The notes: generated from the letters alone by a model not told the origin. A stretch of 50,632 bases of DNA from Gammaproteobacteria bacterium (GCA_011523765.1 WTGA01000017.1:1-50632); one strand, 5' to 3'; positions 9,516-19,538 are shown, counted from the stretch's first letter. Made by a program: numbers and translations.

Positions 9516-9997
9516 GAATCGGCAATGGATATGATGTGCATGCCCTGGTAGCCGGCAGGCGCCTGGTGATTGGCGGAGTCTCCATTGAATGGCATTTCGG
9601 CCTGGCAGGACACTCGGATGCCGATGTGCTGCTCCATTCGATTTGTGATGCGTGCCTGGGGGCCGCTGCACTGGGGGATCTCGGGCTTCACTTTCCTGCG
9701 GACGAGTCAAGATTCCAGGGCATGGACAGCCGGGTCTTGCTGAGAGAGGTGGTTCTTATGCTGGAGTCCGCAGGCTGGGCAGTGGTGAACCTGGATTCGA
9801 CCATCATTGCGGAACAGCCGAAAATGGCTCCGTACATTCCCCGGATGAGGGAAAACATTGCCGCCGACCTGAAACTTTCCGTCGATTGTGTCAGTGTCAA
9901 GGCCACCACCACCGAACACCTGGGCTTTGCCGGCCGTGGAGAGGGCATCGCTGCCCAGTCGGTTGTACTGGTGGAGGAAATCTCCTCCTCCGGATAG
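9512..9997 (+). CDS. ispF: 2-C-methyl-D-erythritol 2,4-cyclodiphosphate synthase
   Basis: A 161-residue, Zn-dependent trimeric enzyme that cyclises CDP-ME 2-phosphate to MEcPP with loss of CMP. Metal ligands are visible in GYDVHAL (Asp8, His10) and in [14 protein letters not shown] (first His). The conserved DLGLHFP segment and the C-terminal [21 protein letters not shown] motif are intact. It begins at GTG 9512 inside the ispD stop codon (GTGA overlap). No gene follows on this strand; the 122-bp gap to the convergent hinT shows no clear intrinsic terminator. Confidence 0.96.
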   Translation: MRIGNGYDVHALVAGRRLVIGGVSIEWHFGLAGHSDADVLLHSICDACLGAAALGDLGLHFPADESRFQGMDSRVLLREVVLMLESAGWAVVNLDSTIIAEQPKMAPYIPRMRENIAADLKLSVDCVSVKATTTEHLGFAGRGEGIAAQSVVLVEEISSSG

Positions 9998-10119
9998 CCG
10001 CCCATCGTGTCGGGCTGTCAGCGGGCCGCGATGCGGTTGATGCAGGAATGGTTCGTCGGAAAATCGCAAGACCGGGCCGAACCGCGCCTTTCACGGCAGT
10101 TCGGGCATTGGTTTCCCCT

Positions 10120-10476
10120 TCATCCCCTGGAAATCATTCGACCCAGTGGCCGGCCTCCCAGCAGATGCATATGCAGGTGGTACACTTCCTGCCCCCCGTG
10201 CGGTCCGCAGTTGATCAGCAACCGGTAACCGTTGTCGGCAATGCCTTCCTGCCGGGCCAATTGCCTTGCGACGGTAAACAGGTACCCCAGCAGGGCTTCA
10301 TCTTCTGCGGACACGTCATTGACCGATGGGATCGGCTTGTTGGGGATGATCAGGATATGGCTGGGAGCCTGGGGATGAATATCCCGGAATGCCGTCGCCC
10401 GGTCATCCTGGAACAGGATATCGGCCGGTATTTCCCTGTTAACGATTTTTGTAAACAGTGTTTCTGTCATGGTCAC
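10120..10476 (-). CDS. hinT: Histidine triad (HIT) purine nucleoside phosphoramidase, HinT-like
   Basis: A 118-residue HIT protein of typical HinT size that hydrolyses adenosine phosphoramidates and aminoacyl-AMP-like compounds. The signature is [12 protein letters not shown] near the C terminus (His-x-His-x-His-hydrophobic-x, the middle His being the nucleophile). The N-terminal [20 protein letters not shown] and the [10 protein letters not shown] strand are also typical. It overlaps the chaC stop by 4 bases and is read from the same strand, so the two form a small operon. ATG 10476 is used; an ATG two codons inside is equally possible. Confidence 0.93.
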   Translation of the reverse strand: MTMTETLFTKIVNREIPADILFQDDRATAFRDIHPQAPSHILIIPNKPIPSVNDVSAEDEALLGYLFTVARQLARQEGIADNGYRLLINCGPHGGQEVYHLHMHLLGGRPLGRMISRG

Positions 10477-11084
10477 AATTTGTCGGTTGGTTGAATAGGT
10501 TCGGTTTCGAGTTGCGCGGCCACTTTCTGCAAGGGAGTATCGCGGAGTCCAATCCGGCCGAGAGATTCGACGGTGTTCAGGATGTAATCCGTATTTGAGC
10601 CTGTCCCCCCGGTTGCCTGGCGAACGATTCTTGTAATTTCCTGGCGGCTCAGGCCGCAGGCATATTGTGGATGATTTTTGTCGGAAACAAAAGTCAGGGC
10701 TTTTACCCGGCGGCCATCCTCCAGATGAACCGGGACTGTTCGCGGCTGGTACGCACGGGTGACCATTTCCCTTTGATACAGGTAGTCCAGGGTAGGCTCG
10801 GTTTTTCCGTCACGCACACGATAGACGATTCCGCGGCAGGAACCGCCCGGCGCCAGGCCCAGTACCAGTCCCGGTTTTTCCTCGGTACCCCGATACAGGA
10901 CAGACCAGATGCAAAGGGCCCGGTGGTACCCGTAAAGCCTGCCGGTCCGGGACTCCGCAAACGGGAATCCGGGATCCCACATCAATGAGCCGTATGCGAA
11001 TACCCAGAAGCCGGATTCCGCAACAGGCAGGACGGGTGCCGGATGGCCATGGGTCATGTCACTGATGGAGTCCGGGCCATTCAT
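10473..11084 (-). CDS. chaC: Gamma-glutamylcyclotransferase of the ChaC family
   Basis: A 203-residue enzyme predicted to cleave glutathione to 5-oxoproline and Cys-Gly in the cytoplasm. The substrate-binding loop [12 protein letters not shown], with the YGSL motif, opens the domain. [12 protein letters not shown] and the GIVYRV strand follow in the usual order, and the catalytic glutamate is expected in YLYQREM. The C-terminal [13 protein letters not shown] helix is typical of ChaC proteins. Starts at 11084 and at an internal ATG (codon 10, 11057) are both possible; neither has a strong ribosome site. The gene precedes hinT with a 4-base overlap. Confidence 0.9.
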   Translation of the reverse strand: MNGPDSISDMTHGHPAPVLPVAESGFWVFAYGSLMWDPGFPFAESRTGRLYGYHRALCIWSVLYRGTEEKPGLVLGLAPGGSCRGIVYRVRDGKTEPTLDYLYQREMVTRAYQPRTVPVHLEDGRRVKALTFVSDKNHPQYACGLSRQEITRIVRQATGGTGSNTDYILNTVESLGRIGLRDTPLQKVAAQLETEPIQPTDKL

Positions 11085-11601
11085 GCCGGGTCAAACCGCA
11101 ATGACAGCTGGAAAGAAACCGGACGTATCCCAGCCGTTCTCGCCGGAACGGGATACGACCGGTTTTGCCGGCATCCCACCTCTTGCCCTTTGGGGGTGCT
11201 GTCCTTCTCATGCAATGTTCTTTGTTCATCATTCCGAGTGCGGTATTTTCCGCTATCTTTGCACAAGCTGCCAGACGCAACATTGGCGTTTTCCACTGTT
11301 GGCACATCCCTCCCCGGTGTCTTCGTCCTGGATGCCCGGGAGTTCTCGCCGCGGTGCCCGCTGCGCGGATGCGCAGGGGGCCCGGGAAGGGATTGCCCGG
11401 TTCCCGTATGCCGCATGAAACCGGGAAACCTTCCTCTGAAAACCCGGTGCCATGGTTGGTTCCCTGCCGGTTTGGCCCGGACCGTGATCGACGTTTTAGC
11501 ACTGGCGGCGCGGCCTTGGGTCGCGGTCCCGTATAGCAAGGGTGAGGGTTCCACCGCAGTCTGCCTGGTGCGACCGTCAGACCATATTGGAGGATTTTGG
11601 A
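11085..11601. other. Gene-poor region upstream of an IS110 remnant
   Basis: About 500 bp without a credible gene: the open frames here have no recognisable family on either strand. The last 160 bases or so (about 11440-11600) lie directly before the IS110 transposase start. In intact IS110 elements that position is the left end, which encodes the bridge RNA. I cannot draw a convincing bridge-RNA fold by eye, so this is a positional inference only. Confidence 0.4.
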
Positions 11602-11833
11602 ATGGGCAGCCAGAAAACGAAGCGGTGGGAAGTCGTACACCCGGATTGTACGGGGGTCGACGCAGGCAAGCGCAGGCATTACGTTTCGGTGGACGCCTCG
11701 CGATTCGAGCAGCCGATGCGGCATTTCGGGGCGTGCACGACCGTTCTGCAGGCGATGGCCGAATGGCTGTCCTCCTGCGGGGTTCGAGGCGCACCGGGTG
11801 AATCCGCGGGCGACCAAACCGGTGAGCGGCCCA
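11602..11833 (+). pseudogene. IS110-family transposase remnant, internally deleted
   Basis: From ATG 11602 (AGGAT ribosome site 5' of it) about 55 codons match the start of IS110/IS1111-type DEDD transposases: HPDCTGVDAGKRRHYVSVD contains the first catalytic Asp of the DEDD set, then RHFGACTTVLQAMAEWLSSCG. The family's next segment (AMESTGVYW-type, roughly 20 codons) is missing. The match resumes in another frame with GFEAHRVNPRATKPVSG, equivalent to the FxVxLVNxRxxKNVxG block. It then ends abruptly where the hugZ-like gene stops. This is a decayed insertion-sequence fragment, not a functional transposase. Confidence 0.75.
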
Positions 11834-12382
11834 TCAATCCAGGTCACCCGGTCCGGTGACCGGCTGGATTTCGGTCAACAGCTTGTTCAGCCGGTAGGCC
11901 TGTCCGAACCCTTTTACAAAGCGTCCGCTGTATGGCGTGAGCCGGAACATCCTGAAGTCACTGAGATCAAGGAGGGTGTCAATGATCGCTCCGTGCCGCC
12001 CGCGAAGCCCGTTGACCGAGCGCCGGAATTCCCCGGTTTCCCCCGCAATTTCATGACTGCTGCACTGGAACTGCAACCGGACCCGTGCATAGATCTGTGA
12101 ACACGCCTGTTCATCTTCGATAATCAGGATGCCCGCATCCCCTCTTTCAAGGTTCATGGTGTGCGGGGTGAGGGTGCTGACAAGGATATAGAAATCCCCG
12201 GTTTCAGGGCGGTAATAGGGGGCATAACTCGACCGGGGCATTCCCCGGGCATCCACGGTGGCCAGGTTCAGGGCCCGTTGAGCCGACAGGACCTGCCTGG
12301 CTTCATTCCGGATTGCGGAGAACTCAGTCCTGTCCACCGGTGATTTCAGTTCCGACAGGAGGAGGCGGAGGTGGGCCCCCAA
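11834..12382 (-). CDS. HugZ-like / pyridoxamine 5'-phosphate oxidase-fold protein
   Basis: A 182-residue protein of the split-barrel flavin/heme-binding fold. Recognisable parts are the opening NLATVDARGMPRSSYAPY (strand-turn-strand typical of PNPOx-like proteins), the ILIIEDE strand, and the C-terminal SDFRMFRLTPYSGRFVKGFGQAYRL block, which is closest to HugZ proteins that bind or degrade heme. The start is unsure: the frame opens at TTG 12382, and GTG 12337 would remove a poorly conserved 15-residue leader. The IS110 fragment abuts its 3' end on the other strand, so the last few residues may have been altered by the insertion. It could alternatively be a general FMN-binding oxidase. Confidence 0.75.
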   Translation of the reverse strand: MGAHLRLLLSELKSPVDRTEFSAIRNEARQVLSAQRALNLATVDARGMPRSSYAPYYRPETGDFYILVSTLTPHTMNLERGDAGILIIEDEQACSQIYARVRLQFQCSSHEIAGETGEFRRSVNGLRGRHGAIIDTLLDLSDFRMFRLTPYSGRFVKGFGQAYRLNKLLTEIQPVTGPGDLD

Positions 12383-12516
12383 GCGGCGGGCAGCCGGCCC
12401 GCGCCCGGGGAACCGGCAGGATCGCCGAGCTTCTGGTCAGGCCCGGGATGCACGCGGGCCGGGGGTTCCGGTTGGCCAGTTGGCCGCATGGTACGGGCCT
12501 CAACGGATGCGCCGGG

Positions 12517-15500
12517 TCACTTGAAGCGATTCAACTCGCTCACGGAAACGGACAGCATGACAAAATCGGCATGGGGTTCCTCTCTCAAGCGGTCGATCAT
12601 CGACGAATATTTCCGGATCGCCTGCTGGTTGTCCTCCGCCCATCGGTCCAGGCGCTGCCGGCTGGTCTGTTCCGGTCGGGTGGAAACAATTTTCAGTGCA
12701 ATATCGTTCTGGTGACCCCGCAGGTCGCTGGCAAGGCTGAATTTTGATCGTTCATGCCAGTCGTTCTTGACGCGGAGGGCCGAAATCTGGTTCTGCAGCC
12801 AGTCGAGACCCAGAATCTTTTCAATACCGAAGTAGACTTCAGCCACCTGTTCGGGATCCTGCCGGTCTCCTGCAATCTCGAGGATATCGAGGGCATGGAC
12901 CAGTACGAAGCCGGCTGCCAGGGACTTGGACAGGGGTTCCGGCAGGCCTTTTCGGGTCAATTCGGCATGGTCCCGTTCAAACTGTGCGCTGCCGGGCAGA
13001 TGAAACCGCTTTTCAATGACACCGTTCACCAGTCGGTCATAACCGCTGGAAAATCGCTCGATCGCCGGTTGGATGGCCAAGGGCTGCCGCAGGTTTCGCA
13101 ACAGCCACAGGATGGAGGACTCCAGGCAGCTGGACAATTGCAGCAGGCACTGCATTTGCACTGCGGAATCAATTTTGTTGTCCAGCGCCTGGATTCGGCT
13201 CATCAGGGAATCACTGCCCAGGATGTCCCTCGCGGCGATATAGGCCCCGGTAATGTCTTCGGCTGAACTGCCGGCCAGTTCCCCGATCCGAAGATGAAAA
13301 ATTGAACCCATGGTGCCGACCAGGTTGTTGGTGACCTGGGTGGACACAATCTCCCTCCCCAGCCGGTGGGCATGGACCTGGTCCAGGTAGGTGGACCGGA
13401 TCAGGTCCGGAAAATAGTGTTCCAGTTCTGATTTCAGGTAAGGGTCGTCCGGCAAATCCGAGTCCAGCAGGTTTTCATACAGGTCCATCTTGCTGTACGA
13501 CAACAGGACGGCCAGTTCAGGGCGGGTCAAATACATCCCTTCATCAAAACGTTCCTTGAGCGTGAAACCATCCGGCAGAAACTCAAGTTTCCGGTTCAGC
13601 GATCCCTTTTTCTCAAGAATGCGGATGGCACGTGATTGCTGGGGCATGACATGGCTGCTGTTTTCGGTATCCATGCTCAGCACCTGGGTCTGCAGGTAGT
13701 TGTTCCGGAGTACCAGCCTGGCGATGTCATCTTCCATTTCCGCGAGGATGTCGTTGCGGTTCTCCAGGGAAAGCCGCCCCCCCTGCATTTCAGCATTGAG
13801 CAGGATTTTGATGTTGACTTCGTGGTCTGAAGTGTCCACGCCGGCTGAATTGTCGATCGCATCGGTATAGCACAATCCTCCGTGCTGGGAAAACTCGATG
13901 CGGCCCAGTTGCGTCATGCCCAGGTTCCCGCCTTCGCCGATGACTTTGCAGCGAAGTTCATTGCCGTTCACGCGCAAGCTGTCGTTGTTTCGGTCCTGGG
14001 CATCCACATGCGATTCCGAAGAGGCCTTGACATAGGTTCCAATACCGCCATTCCACAGCAGTTCAACTTCAGATTTCAAAATGACGTGGATCAGGTCATC
14101 GGGAGCATACGCATCCTTTTTTGCCCCCAGTGCTTTTTTCGCCTGGGGAGAAAGGGCAATGGACTTGGCATCCCGCGAAAAGATCCCGCCGCCGGGAGAA
14201 ATCCGTTCCGGGTCGTAATCCGTCCAGGAAGATCGGGGAAGGTCAAAAAGACGCTGTCTCTCCGCATGACTCTCGGCGGGGTCCGGGTCCGGGTCAATGA
14301 AGACGTGCAGATGGTTGAAGGCGGCGACCAGCCTGATCTGTTTCGAAAGCAGCATGCCGTTTCCGAAAACATCACCGCCCATATCGCCGATTCCAACGAC
14401 CGTGAACGGTTCTGACTGGATATCCTTTCCCCTTTCCCGGAAATGGCGCTTGACGGATTCCCAGGCGCCCCTTGCGGTAATGCCCATCTTTTTATGGTCG
14501 TAGCCGGCAGAGCCGCCCGATGCAAAGGCATCTCCCAGCCAGAAACCCCGCTGTTCGGAAATGGCATTCGCGATATCGGAAAATGTGGCCGTCCCCTTGT
14601 CCGCGGCCACCACCAGGTAGGGGTCATCCCCATCCAGCCTGACCACCCGGTCGGGGGGGAGGATCCTGTTGCCGGAAAGGTTGTCCGTGACATCGAGCAG
14701 GCCGCTGATAAAAATCCGGTAGCAGGCAATTACTTCCTGCTGGATTTCTTCACGACCGTGGTCCGGCAGTTGCTTGGCAACGAACCCGCCTTTTGAGCCG
14801 ACGGGAACGATCACGGCATTTTTGACCCGCTGTGCCTTGACCAGGCCGAGGACCTCGGTGCGGAAATCCTCCGGTCTTTCGGACCAGCGCAAACCGCCCC
14901 GTGCAATGGGTCCGCCCCGAAGGTGTACGCCTTCCACCCGTGGCGAGCAGACAAATATTTCGAATTCCGGAGCCGGTTGGGGAATACGCGGTATGGCCGT
15001 TGATTTCAGCTTCAGGGAAATATAGGGCTTCTGCGCCTGATCTTCGCCGGGTTGAAAATAGTTGGTGCGCAAGGTTGCATCCATGACGTCGAGGAGTGCA
15101 CGAAGAATCCGTTCTTCATCCAGTGTGCCGACCTCATCCAGCCGGTTTCTCACGTCCTCATGGATTTTTTCCACGCCCTGGTGGGTTTCTTCGGGGTCGA
15201 ACCGTGCCGTGAACAGGTCGGAGATGACCGCCACCAGTGCCGGGTTGCTGATCAGTGCATCGATGATATAGGTTTTGCTGTACCGCAACCTGATTTGCTT
15301 GAGATACTTGAAATACGCCCGGAACAGGCTGACGCGATGCCAGTCCAGGCCCGCGAACAGGGTCAGCTGGTTGAACCCGTCGTTTTCGACATCGCCATGC
15401 CAGCAGCGAATAAAGGTTGTTTCAAATTCCCTGCCAGGCTGGTGATAGTCGAATGGAAGGCCGTCCACCCGCTTGATTTCAAATTCCAGTATTCGATAGA

Positions 15501-17301
15501 CATCCCCCTGCGTCGTCTGGATTTTTTGCGGGCGCCCCCTCATGATCCGGACCCCCATGTTTTCAAGGACCGGCAGCATGTCGGACAGGGGGATTGCGCT
15601 TTCACGGCCATAAATCTTGAAGCTTGCGCGGTCTGAATCCGGCCGTGTGGACGGGCTGAGCACGGCATGGATGTCGTGGGGTTGCAGGGAGAGAAATATA
15701 TCGATATCCGCTGCCGCATTCTCCACCTCGTAGGTCTGCTCGTAGGTCTTCGAAAAGCCGTCGCGAAATTGCTCGAGCACCGTGGTCGCCCGGTCCCGGC
15801 CGGACTGGCGTTTTATGATCTCGAACAGCTGGTCATACCAGTCCCTGGCAATGTCCTGGATGGTTCTTTCGAGTTCATCGGGGTCCACCGCGATGACCAG
15901 GTCGGGGTTGGCCTGGATGGTATAGTGGATCCGGGTCAGGATGGAGGCCGAAAAATAGACGTCAAATCCCACATCAACGGCCTGCAGCCGGTCACTGAGG
16001 CATTGCTGGATTTTCTGGCGCAACTGGCTGTTGAACAGGTCCTTGGGAACGTATACCAGGCAGGAGTAGTAGTGTCCGCACAGGTTTTTATGCAGATGGA
16101 CCCGGGTTTTGCGTCTTTCCTGGTTCAACAGCGTCATGGAAAGCGTGTACAGACTGCTGCTTTCCATCTGAAACAGCTTTTCCCGCGGCAGGGTTTCGAG
16201 AATCGTCTTCAATTCCTTGTAGGCATACCCGCCCCTGCGCAGCTTGCTGGTTTCGAGAATATACGCCGTTTTTTTGCGCAAATGGGGGATATCCGACGTA
16301 GGCAGCGCGGCCGTGGAACCGGCATAAAATCCCAGGAAACAACTGACCCGGGAATGTTTCCCCGTGGTGTCGCAACCGTGATTGAACAAAATGCAATCCA
16401 TGTAGTGCGGCCGATGGATGGTGGCCCGTTTTCTGGAGATGGTGAGGATAATCGGGTCATCCGCCGTCACGACAATGGGGGGCAGAATTCCAAGAACCGG
16501 TTGATCCGCCTGGGTGTCGACGGTCCGCAGTAACCCCAGGGCCGTCGATTCGATCACCCTTGGCAATGTCTTGTCCGTGGTGGAGGATACTTCGAGTTCG
16601 CAGTAACCGAGAAAGGCAAAATGATCGTCAGTCAACCAGTTCAGCAGGGCCCCGTATTCCTCAAAAACCGGGCCCTTTTTCATGGATTCGACCGTGGTTG
16701 CGCATTCCGTCATGCGGCTTCGCATGGCCCCCCAGTCCCCGACCACATCATTGATGGTCAGGTTGACGGCCCGAAGTGCGCCGAGGAGGGCGTCGTGCTC
16801 GTCAACGGGCGTAAAGTCGACTTCGAACTGGATATACAGTTCAGCGAAACACTGGTCGGGTACGGTTTGTTCGGGGGAGGTGAAGCGTTCATACGCGGTG
16901 GCGGCATGGTTTCGGTCCCGGGTGACGACGAACAGCGGAAAGATGGACCTGAACGGAGTCTTGCGGAGTTCGTTCAATGCAATCTGCAGGGATTGAATGA
17001 GGAACGGCCGGTCTTCGGAGATGATGTTGATGATCGTGGATTCATAGGGCTCCAGGTCTGATTTTCCGGTGGAGGACTGGTTTTCAATTTCAATGATGGT
17101 TTCGCCGGGCTGTCTCGTGGTCCCCAGTTGCCGGTGTTGCAGGGCCAGGTCCCTGAATTCGAGGGCACGGTGGGCGGCATAATCCTGCCTGGAAAGCCGG
17201 TGGTAGTAGGCGCGCAGGAACTCGATTTCAGATTCGGATTGGCGCGGGCTCAAGGCCTTCTCAAGCGAAGAAATAAGGGATTCGGTTACGATATTTTTCA
17301 T
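12517..17301 (-). CDS. gdhB: NAD-specific glutamate dehydrogenase, large (180-kDa) type
   Basis: A 1594-residue enzyme that deaminates glutamate to 2-oxoglutarate with NAD+. Its length is that of the L-GDH180 class found in Pseudomonas and Caulobacter. The N-terminal half (to about residue 700) is the ACT-like regulatory part. The catalytic core has RGGPIARGGLRWSERPEDFRTE followed by KNAVIVPVGSKGGFV (glutamate and catalytic Lys region). A dinucleotide-binding part follows, with FTVVGIGDMGGDVFGNG and WNGGIGTYVKAS, then a helical C-terminal region. The start ATG 17301 has an AGGGTGG ribosome site 4 bases away. The gene is single and divergent from the exonuclease gene. Enzymes of this class are usually controlled allosterically by amino acids. 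Confidence 0.96.
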   Translation of the reverse strand: MKNIVTESLISSLEKALSPRQSESEIEFLRAYYHRLSRQDYAAHRALEFRDLALQHRQLGTTRQPGETIIEIENQSSTGKSDLEPYESTIINIISEDRPFLIQSLQIALNELRKTPFRSIFPLFVVTRDRNHAATAYERFTSPEQTVPDQCFAELYIQFEVDFTPVDEHDALLGALRAVNLTINDVVGDWGAMRSRMTECATTVESMKKGPVFEEYGALLNWLTDDHFAFLGYCELEVSSTTDKTLPRVIESTALGLLRTVDTQADQPVLGILPPIVVTADDPIILTISRKRATIHRPHYMDCILFNHGCDTTGKHSRVSCFLGFYAGSTAALPTSDIPHLRKKTAYILETSKLRRGGYAYKELKTILETLPREKLFQMESSSLYTLSMTLLNQERRKTRVHLHKNLCGHYYSCLVYVPKDLFNSQLRQKIQQCLSDRLQAVDVGFDVYFSASILTRIHYTIQANPDLVIAVDPDELERTIQDIARDWYDQLFEIIKRQSGRDRATTVLEQFRDGFSKTYEQTYEVENAAADIDIFLSLQPHDIHAVLSPSTRPDSDRASFKIYGRESAIPLSDMLPVLENMGVRIMRGRPQKIQTTQGDVYRILEFEIKRVDGLPFDYHQPGREFETTFIRCWHGDVENDGFNQLTLFAGLDWHRVSLFRAYFKYLKQIRLRYSKTYIIDALISNPALVAVISDLFTARFDPEETHQGVEKIHEDVRNRLDEVGTLDEERILRALLDVMDATLRTNYFQPGEDQAQKPYISLKLKSTAIPRIPQPAPEFEIFVCSPRVEGVHLRGGPIARGGLRWSERPEDFRTEVLGLVKAQRVKNAVIVPVGSKGGFVAKQLPDHGREEIQQEVIACYRIFISGLLDVTDNLSGNRILPPDRVVRLDGDDPYLVVAADKGTATFSDIANAISEQRGFWLGDAFASGGSAGYDHKKMGITARGAWESVKRHFRERGKDIQSEPFTVVGIGDMGGDVFGNGMLLSKQIRLVAAFNHLHVFIDPDPDPAESHAERQRLFDLPRSSWTDYDPERISPGGGIFSRDAKSIALSPQAKKALGAKKDAYAPDDLIHVILKSEVELLWNGGIGTYVKASSESHVDAQDRNNDSLRVNGNELRCKVIGEGGNLGMTQLGRIEFSQHGGLCYTDAIDNSAGVDTSDHEVNIKILLNAEMQGGRLSLENRNDILAEMEDDIARLVLRNNYLQTQVLSMDTENSSHVMPQQSRAIRILEKKGSLNRKLEFLPDGFTLKERFDEGMYLTRPELAVLLSYSKMDLYENLLDSDLPDDPYLKSELEHYFPDLIRSTYLDQVHAHRLGREIVSTQVTNNLVGTMGSIFHLRIGELAGSSAEDITGAYIAARDILGSDSLMSRIQALDNKIDSAVQMQCLLQLSSCLESSILWLLRNLRQPLAIQPAIERFSSGYDRLVNGVIEKRFHLPGSAQFERDHAELTRKGLPEPLSKSLAAGFVLVHALDILEIAGDRQDPEQVAEVYFGIEKILGLDWLQNQISALRVKNDWHERSKFSLASDLRGHQNDIALKIVSTRPEQTSRQRLDRWAEDNQQAIRKYSSMIDRLREEPHADFVMLSVSVSELNRFK

Positions 17302-17339
17302 TGTCCACCCTGTTTCAAAATAAAAATGCCGGGGTAGGC

Positions 17340-17345
17340 ATTATA
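17340..17345 (-). promoter_or_regulatory. Putative -10 element (TATAAT) for the glutamate dehydrogenase gene
   Basis: Read on the minus strand this is a perfect TATAAT hexamer about 40 bases upstream of the start codon, so the leader would be about 30 nt. Upstream, TTGCTT lies 19 bases away as a poor -35 element. It is the only clear promoter-like element in the 137-bp divergent interval. Confidence 0.5.
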
Positions 17346-17438
17346 CGCCCAGCCTGACGCATTTAAGCAATGGTTGTTTGTGTTAGTCTTCGGCTTTGGA
17401 TTCATTGCAATGTGGCGAAACCGACAGGGTGGTAAAAC

Positions 17439-18212
17439 ATGAATGTGCTGGCCTTTGACCTGGCAACCATCCCGGACAGTCTTGCGGGAAGGCGGTTGCA
17501 TGGTCTGGGCGGGCTCAGCGATGGGGAAGTGGCCAAGGTTCTGTTTGCCAAACATGTCCGCAAAACAGGAGGGTCCGATTTCCTGCCGCCGCATCTCCAC
17601 AAGGTGGTTGCCATTTCAGGGGTGCTGTGCACCGGAGATGAGCTCAAGGTATGGTCGATGGGGGACCAGAATGCGAAGGAAAAGGAACTGATCACCCGGT
17701 TCTGCCAGGTTCTGGACGAACACTCGCCGACACTGGTCAGCTGGAATGGCGGGGAGTTTGATCTGCCGGTGCTGCACTACCGGTCACTGCTGCACCGGGT
17801 CCATGCCCACCGATATTGGAACATCGGTGAAGAGGGCGGGGAAATGAAGCGTGGTCCCGGTTCCAGCCGTTGCGGCGGGCGGCGGATTGACCTGATGGAT
17901 GCCCTGTCCGGATTGAATGCAAGCGCGGCGGTCCCGCTGGATGAAATCGCCGGGTTGCTGGGATTCCCCGGAAAGCCGGGGAGGAGCGGGACCACGGTCT
18001 GGGAGGCCTACCGCAAAGGCGGGCTCCCGGTGATACGAAATGACAGCGAGACGGCCGCATTGAAGACCTTTCTGGTGTATTTGCGGTGGGAACTGGTCCG
18101 CGGAAACCTGTCCGAGCCCGGGTACGACGGTGCAATGGATCGGACACGGGCATTCCTGGAAAACTCCGGTCTCCCGCACTTCCTGGAATTCCTGCAGGCA
18201 TGGAATCGTTGA
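17439..18212 (+). CDS. PolB-type 3'-5' exonuclease domain protein
   Basis: A 257-residue protein of the DnaQ-like superfamily, resembling the stand-alone PolB-like exonucleases (DNA_pol_B_exo2 group). The Exo I motif is LAFDLATIPD at the N terminus; in this group the usual DxE is often DxET, here DLAT, so the second acidic residue is lost. Exo II is SWNGGEFDLPVLHYR, with an intact Asp. Exo III appears as the later tyrosine/aspartate segment RRIDLMDALSG. Given the DLAT change, activity is uncertain. An AGGGTGG ribosome site precedes ATG 17439. It is followed 21 bp later by rlmD, so the two are probably co-transcribed. Confidence 0.8.
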   Translation: MNVLAFDLATIPDSLAGRRLHGLGGLSDGEVAKVLFAKHVRKTGGSDFLPPHLHKVVAISGVLCTGDELKVWSMGDQNAKEKELITRFCQVLDEHSPTLVSWNGGEFDLPVLHYRSLLHRVHAHRYWNIGEEGGEMKRGPGSSRCGGRRIDLMDALSGLNASAAVPLDEIAGLLGFPGKPGRSGTTVWEAYRKGGLPVIRNDSETAALKTFLVYLRWELVRGNLSEPGYDGAMDRTRAFLENSGLPHFLEFLQAWNR

Positions 18213-18233
18213 ACCGGCAGGACAGCACCCGCC

Positions 18234-19538
18234 ATGGAAGCGGTTGAAGCGCGGGTGGAGGACCTGTCCCATGACGGCTGTGGCGTCGTCAGAAGCCGGG
18301 GCAGGGCCTACTTCATCCCCGGTGCATTGCCGGGAGAGCGGATCCGGTTTTTGCCCGGAAAGAGAAGAAGACGGAGATGGTCCGGGCAGCTTGAATCCAT
18401 TGTAGAACCCTCCCCGGACCGGGTGGAGCCTCCGTGTGAATATTTCGGCCGCTGTGGCGGTTGCGTGCTGCAGCATGCAGGTGCCGGGGCCCAGCGCCGG
18501 TTCAAGGAGCGGGTGCTGCTGGACAACCTGCTGCGAATCGGCCGTGTACGGGCTGACGAGGTGCTGCCTCCCGTTCAGGGGGCCGACTGGCAATATCGGC
18601 GCAAGGCCAGACTTGGCATCCGCAATGTCCCGAAGAAAGGAGGGACCCTGGTGGGATTCAGGGAAAGAAACCGCCACTTTATCACTTCACTGTCCCATTG
18701 CAGGACCCTGGACTCCCGGATATCCGGTTTGCTGCCGGGACTGCACACGCTGGTTTCGAACCTGTCCGGTAACCACCGGATTCCCCAGATCGAGGTGTCC
18801 GCAGGCAGCCGTACGGTGGACCTGGTGCTGAGACATCTTGAACCGTTGACGGCCGGTGACCGGGACGCTCTGGAACGCTTTGCGAGGGAGTCTCAGGTGA
18901 ACCTGTTCCTGCAGTCCGCCGGCCCGGACAGCATTTCCCGCTTGTGGCCGGCCTCCCCTCCGACCCCCCATTACCGGATCGACCGCTATGACCTGGTGCT
19001 GGAGTTTGAGGCGACGGATTTCATCCAGGTCAACGATGAGGCCAACCAGCGGATGGTGGAACGGGTGATTGGGTTTTTGGATCCTGTGGCCTCGGATGCC
19101 GTGCTGGACCTGTTCTGCGGCCTTGGGAATTTCACGCTTGCCATCGCACGTTCCGGGTCCCGGGTGCTGGGGGTGGAAGGCGATGGGGCCCTGGTATCCC
19201 GGGGAAAGTCCAATGCCCGCTTGAACCAACTGGAAAATGTACAATTCCAGCAACTGGACTTGTTCTGCGATGACCTGAAACCGCTGTGGGAGGGCAGGCC
19301 GTTCAACAAGCTGTTGCTGGACCCGCCCCGGTCGGGGGCGTTTCACGTGGTCACCCGGCTGGTCCCGGAGCTCAGACCGGAAATCATTGTGTATGTTTCG
19401 TGCAATCCCGCAACGCTGGCACGGGATGCGGACCAGCTGGTCCATGCAGGCGGATACCGGTTTTCCCATGTCGGGACCATTGACATGTTTCCCCACACCG
19501 CACATATCGAGTCCATGGCCGTGTTTCGCCGGGGATGA
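18234..19538 (+). CDS. rlmD: 23S rRNA (uracil1939-C5)-methyltransferase
   Basis: A 434-residue RlmD (RumA) enzyme that makes m5U at position 1939 of 23S rRNA. The N-terminal TRAM domain (about residues 1-60) is followed by the [4Fe-4S] ligand motif PCEYFGRCGGCVLQH (Cys-x5-Cys-x2-Cys), with the fourth Cys likely in SHCRTLD. The SAM-binding DLFCGLGNFTLAIA motif is intact, and so is the DPPRSGA box. The catalytic Cys lies in VYVSCNPATLARD. The C terminus ends with the family's DMFPHTAHIESMAVF. The gene lies 21 bp after the exonuclease gene and converges on rne. Confidence 0.96.
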   Translation: MEAVEARVEDLSHDGCGVVRSRGRAYFIPGALPGERIRFLPGKRRRRRWSGQLESIVEPSPDRVEPPCEYFGRCGGCVLQHAGAGAQRRFKERVLLDNLLRIGRVRADEVLPPVQGADWQYRRKARLGIRNVPKKGGTLVGFRERNRHFITSLSHCRTLDSRISGLLPGLHTLVSNLSGNHRIPQIEVSAGSRTVDLVLRHLEPLTAGDRDALERFARESQVNLFLQSAGPDSISRLWPASPPTPHYRIDRYDLVLEFEATDFIQVNDEANQRMVERVIGFLDPVASDAVLDLFCGLGNFTLAIARSGSRVLGVEGDGALVSRGKSNARLNQLENVQFQQLDLFCDDLKPLWEGRPFNKLLLDPPRSGAFHVVTRLVPELRPEIIVYVSCNPATLARDADQLVHAGGYRFSHVGTIDMFPHTAHIESMAVFRRG

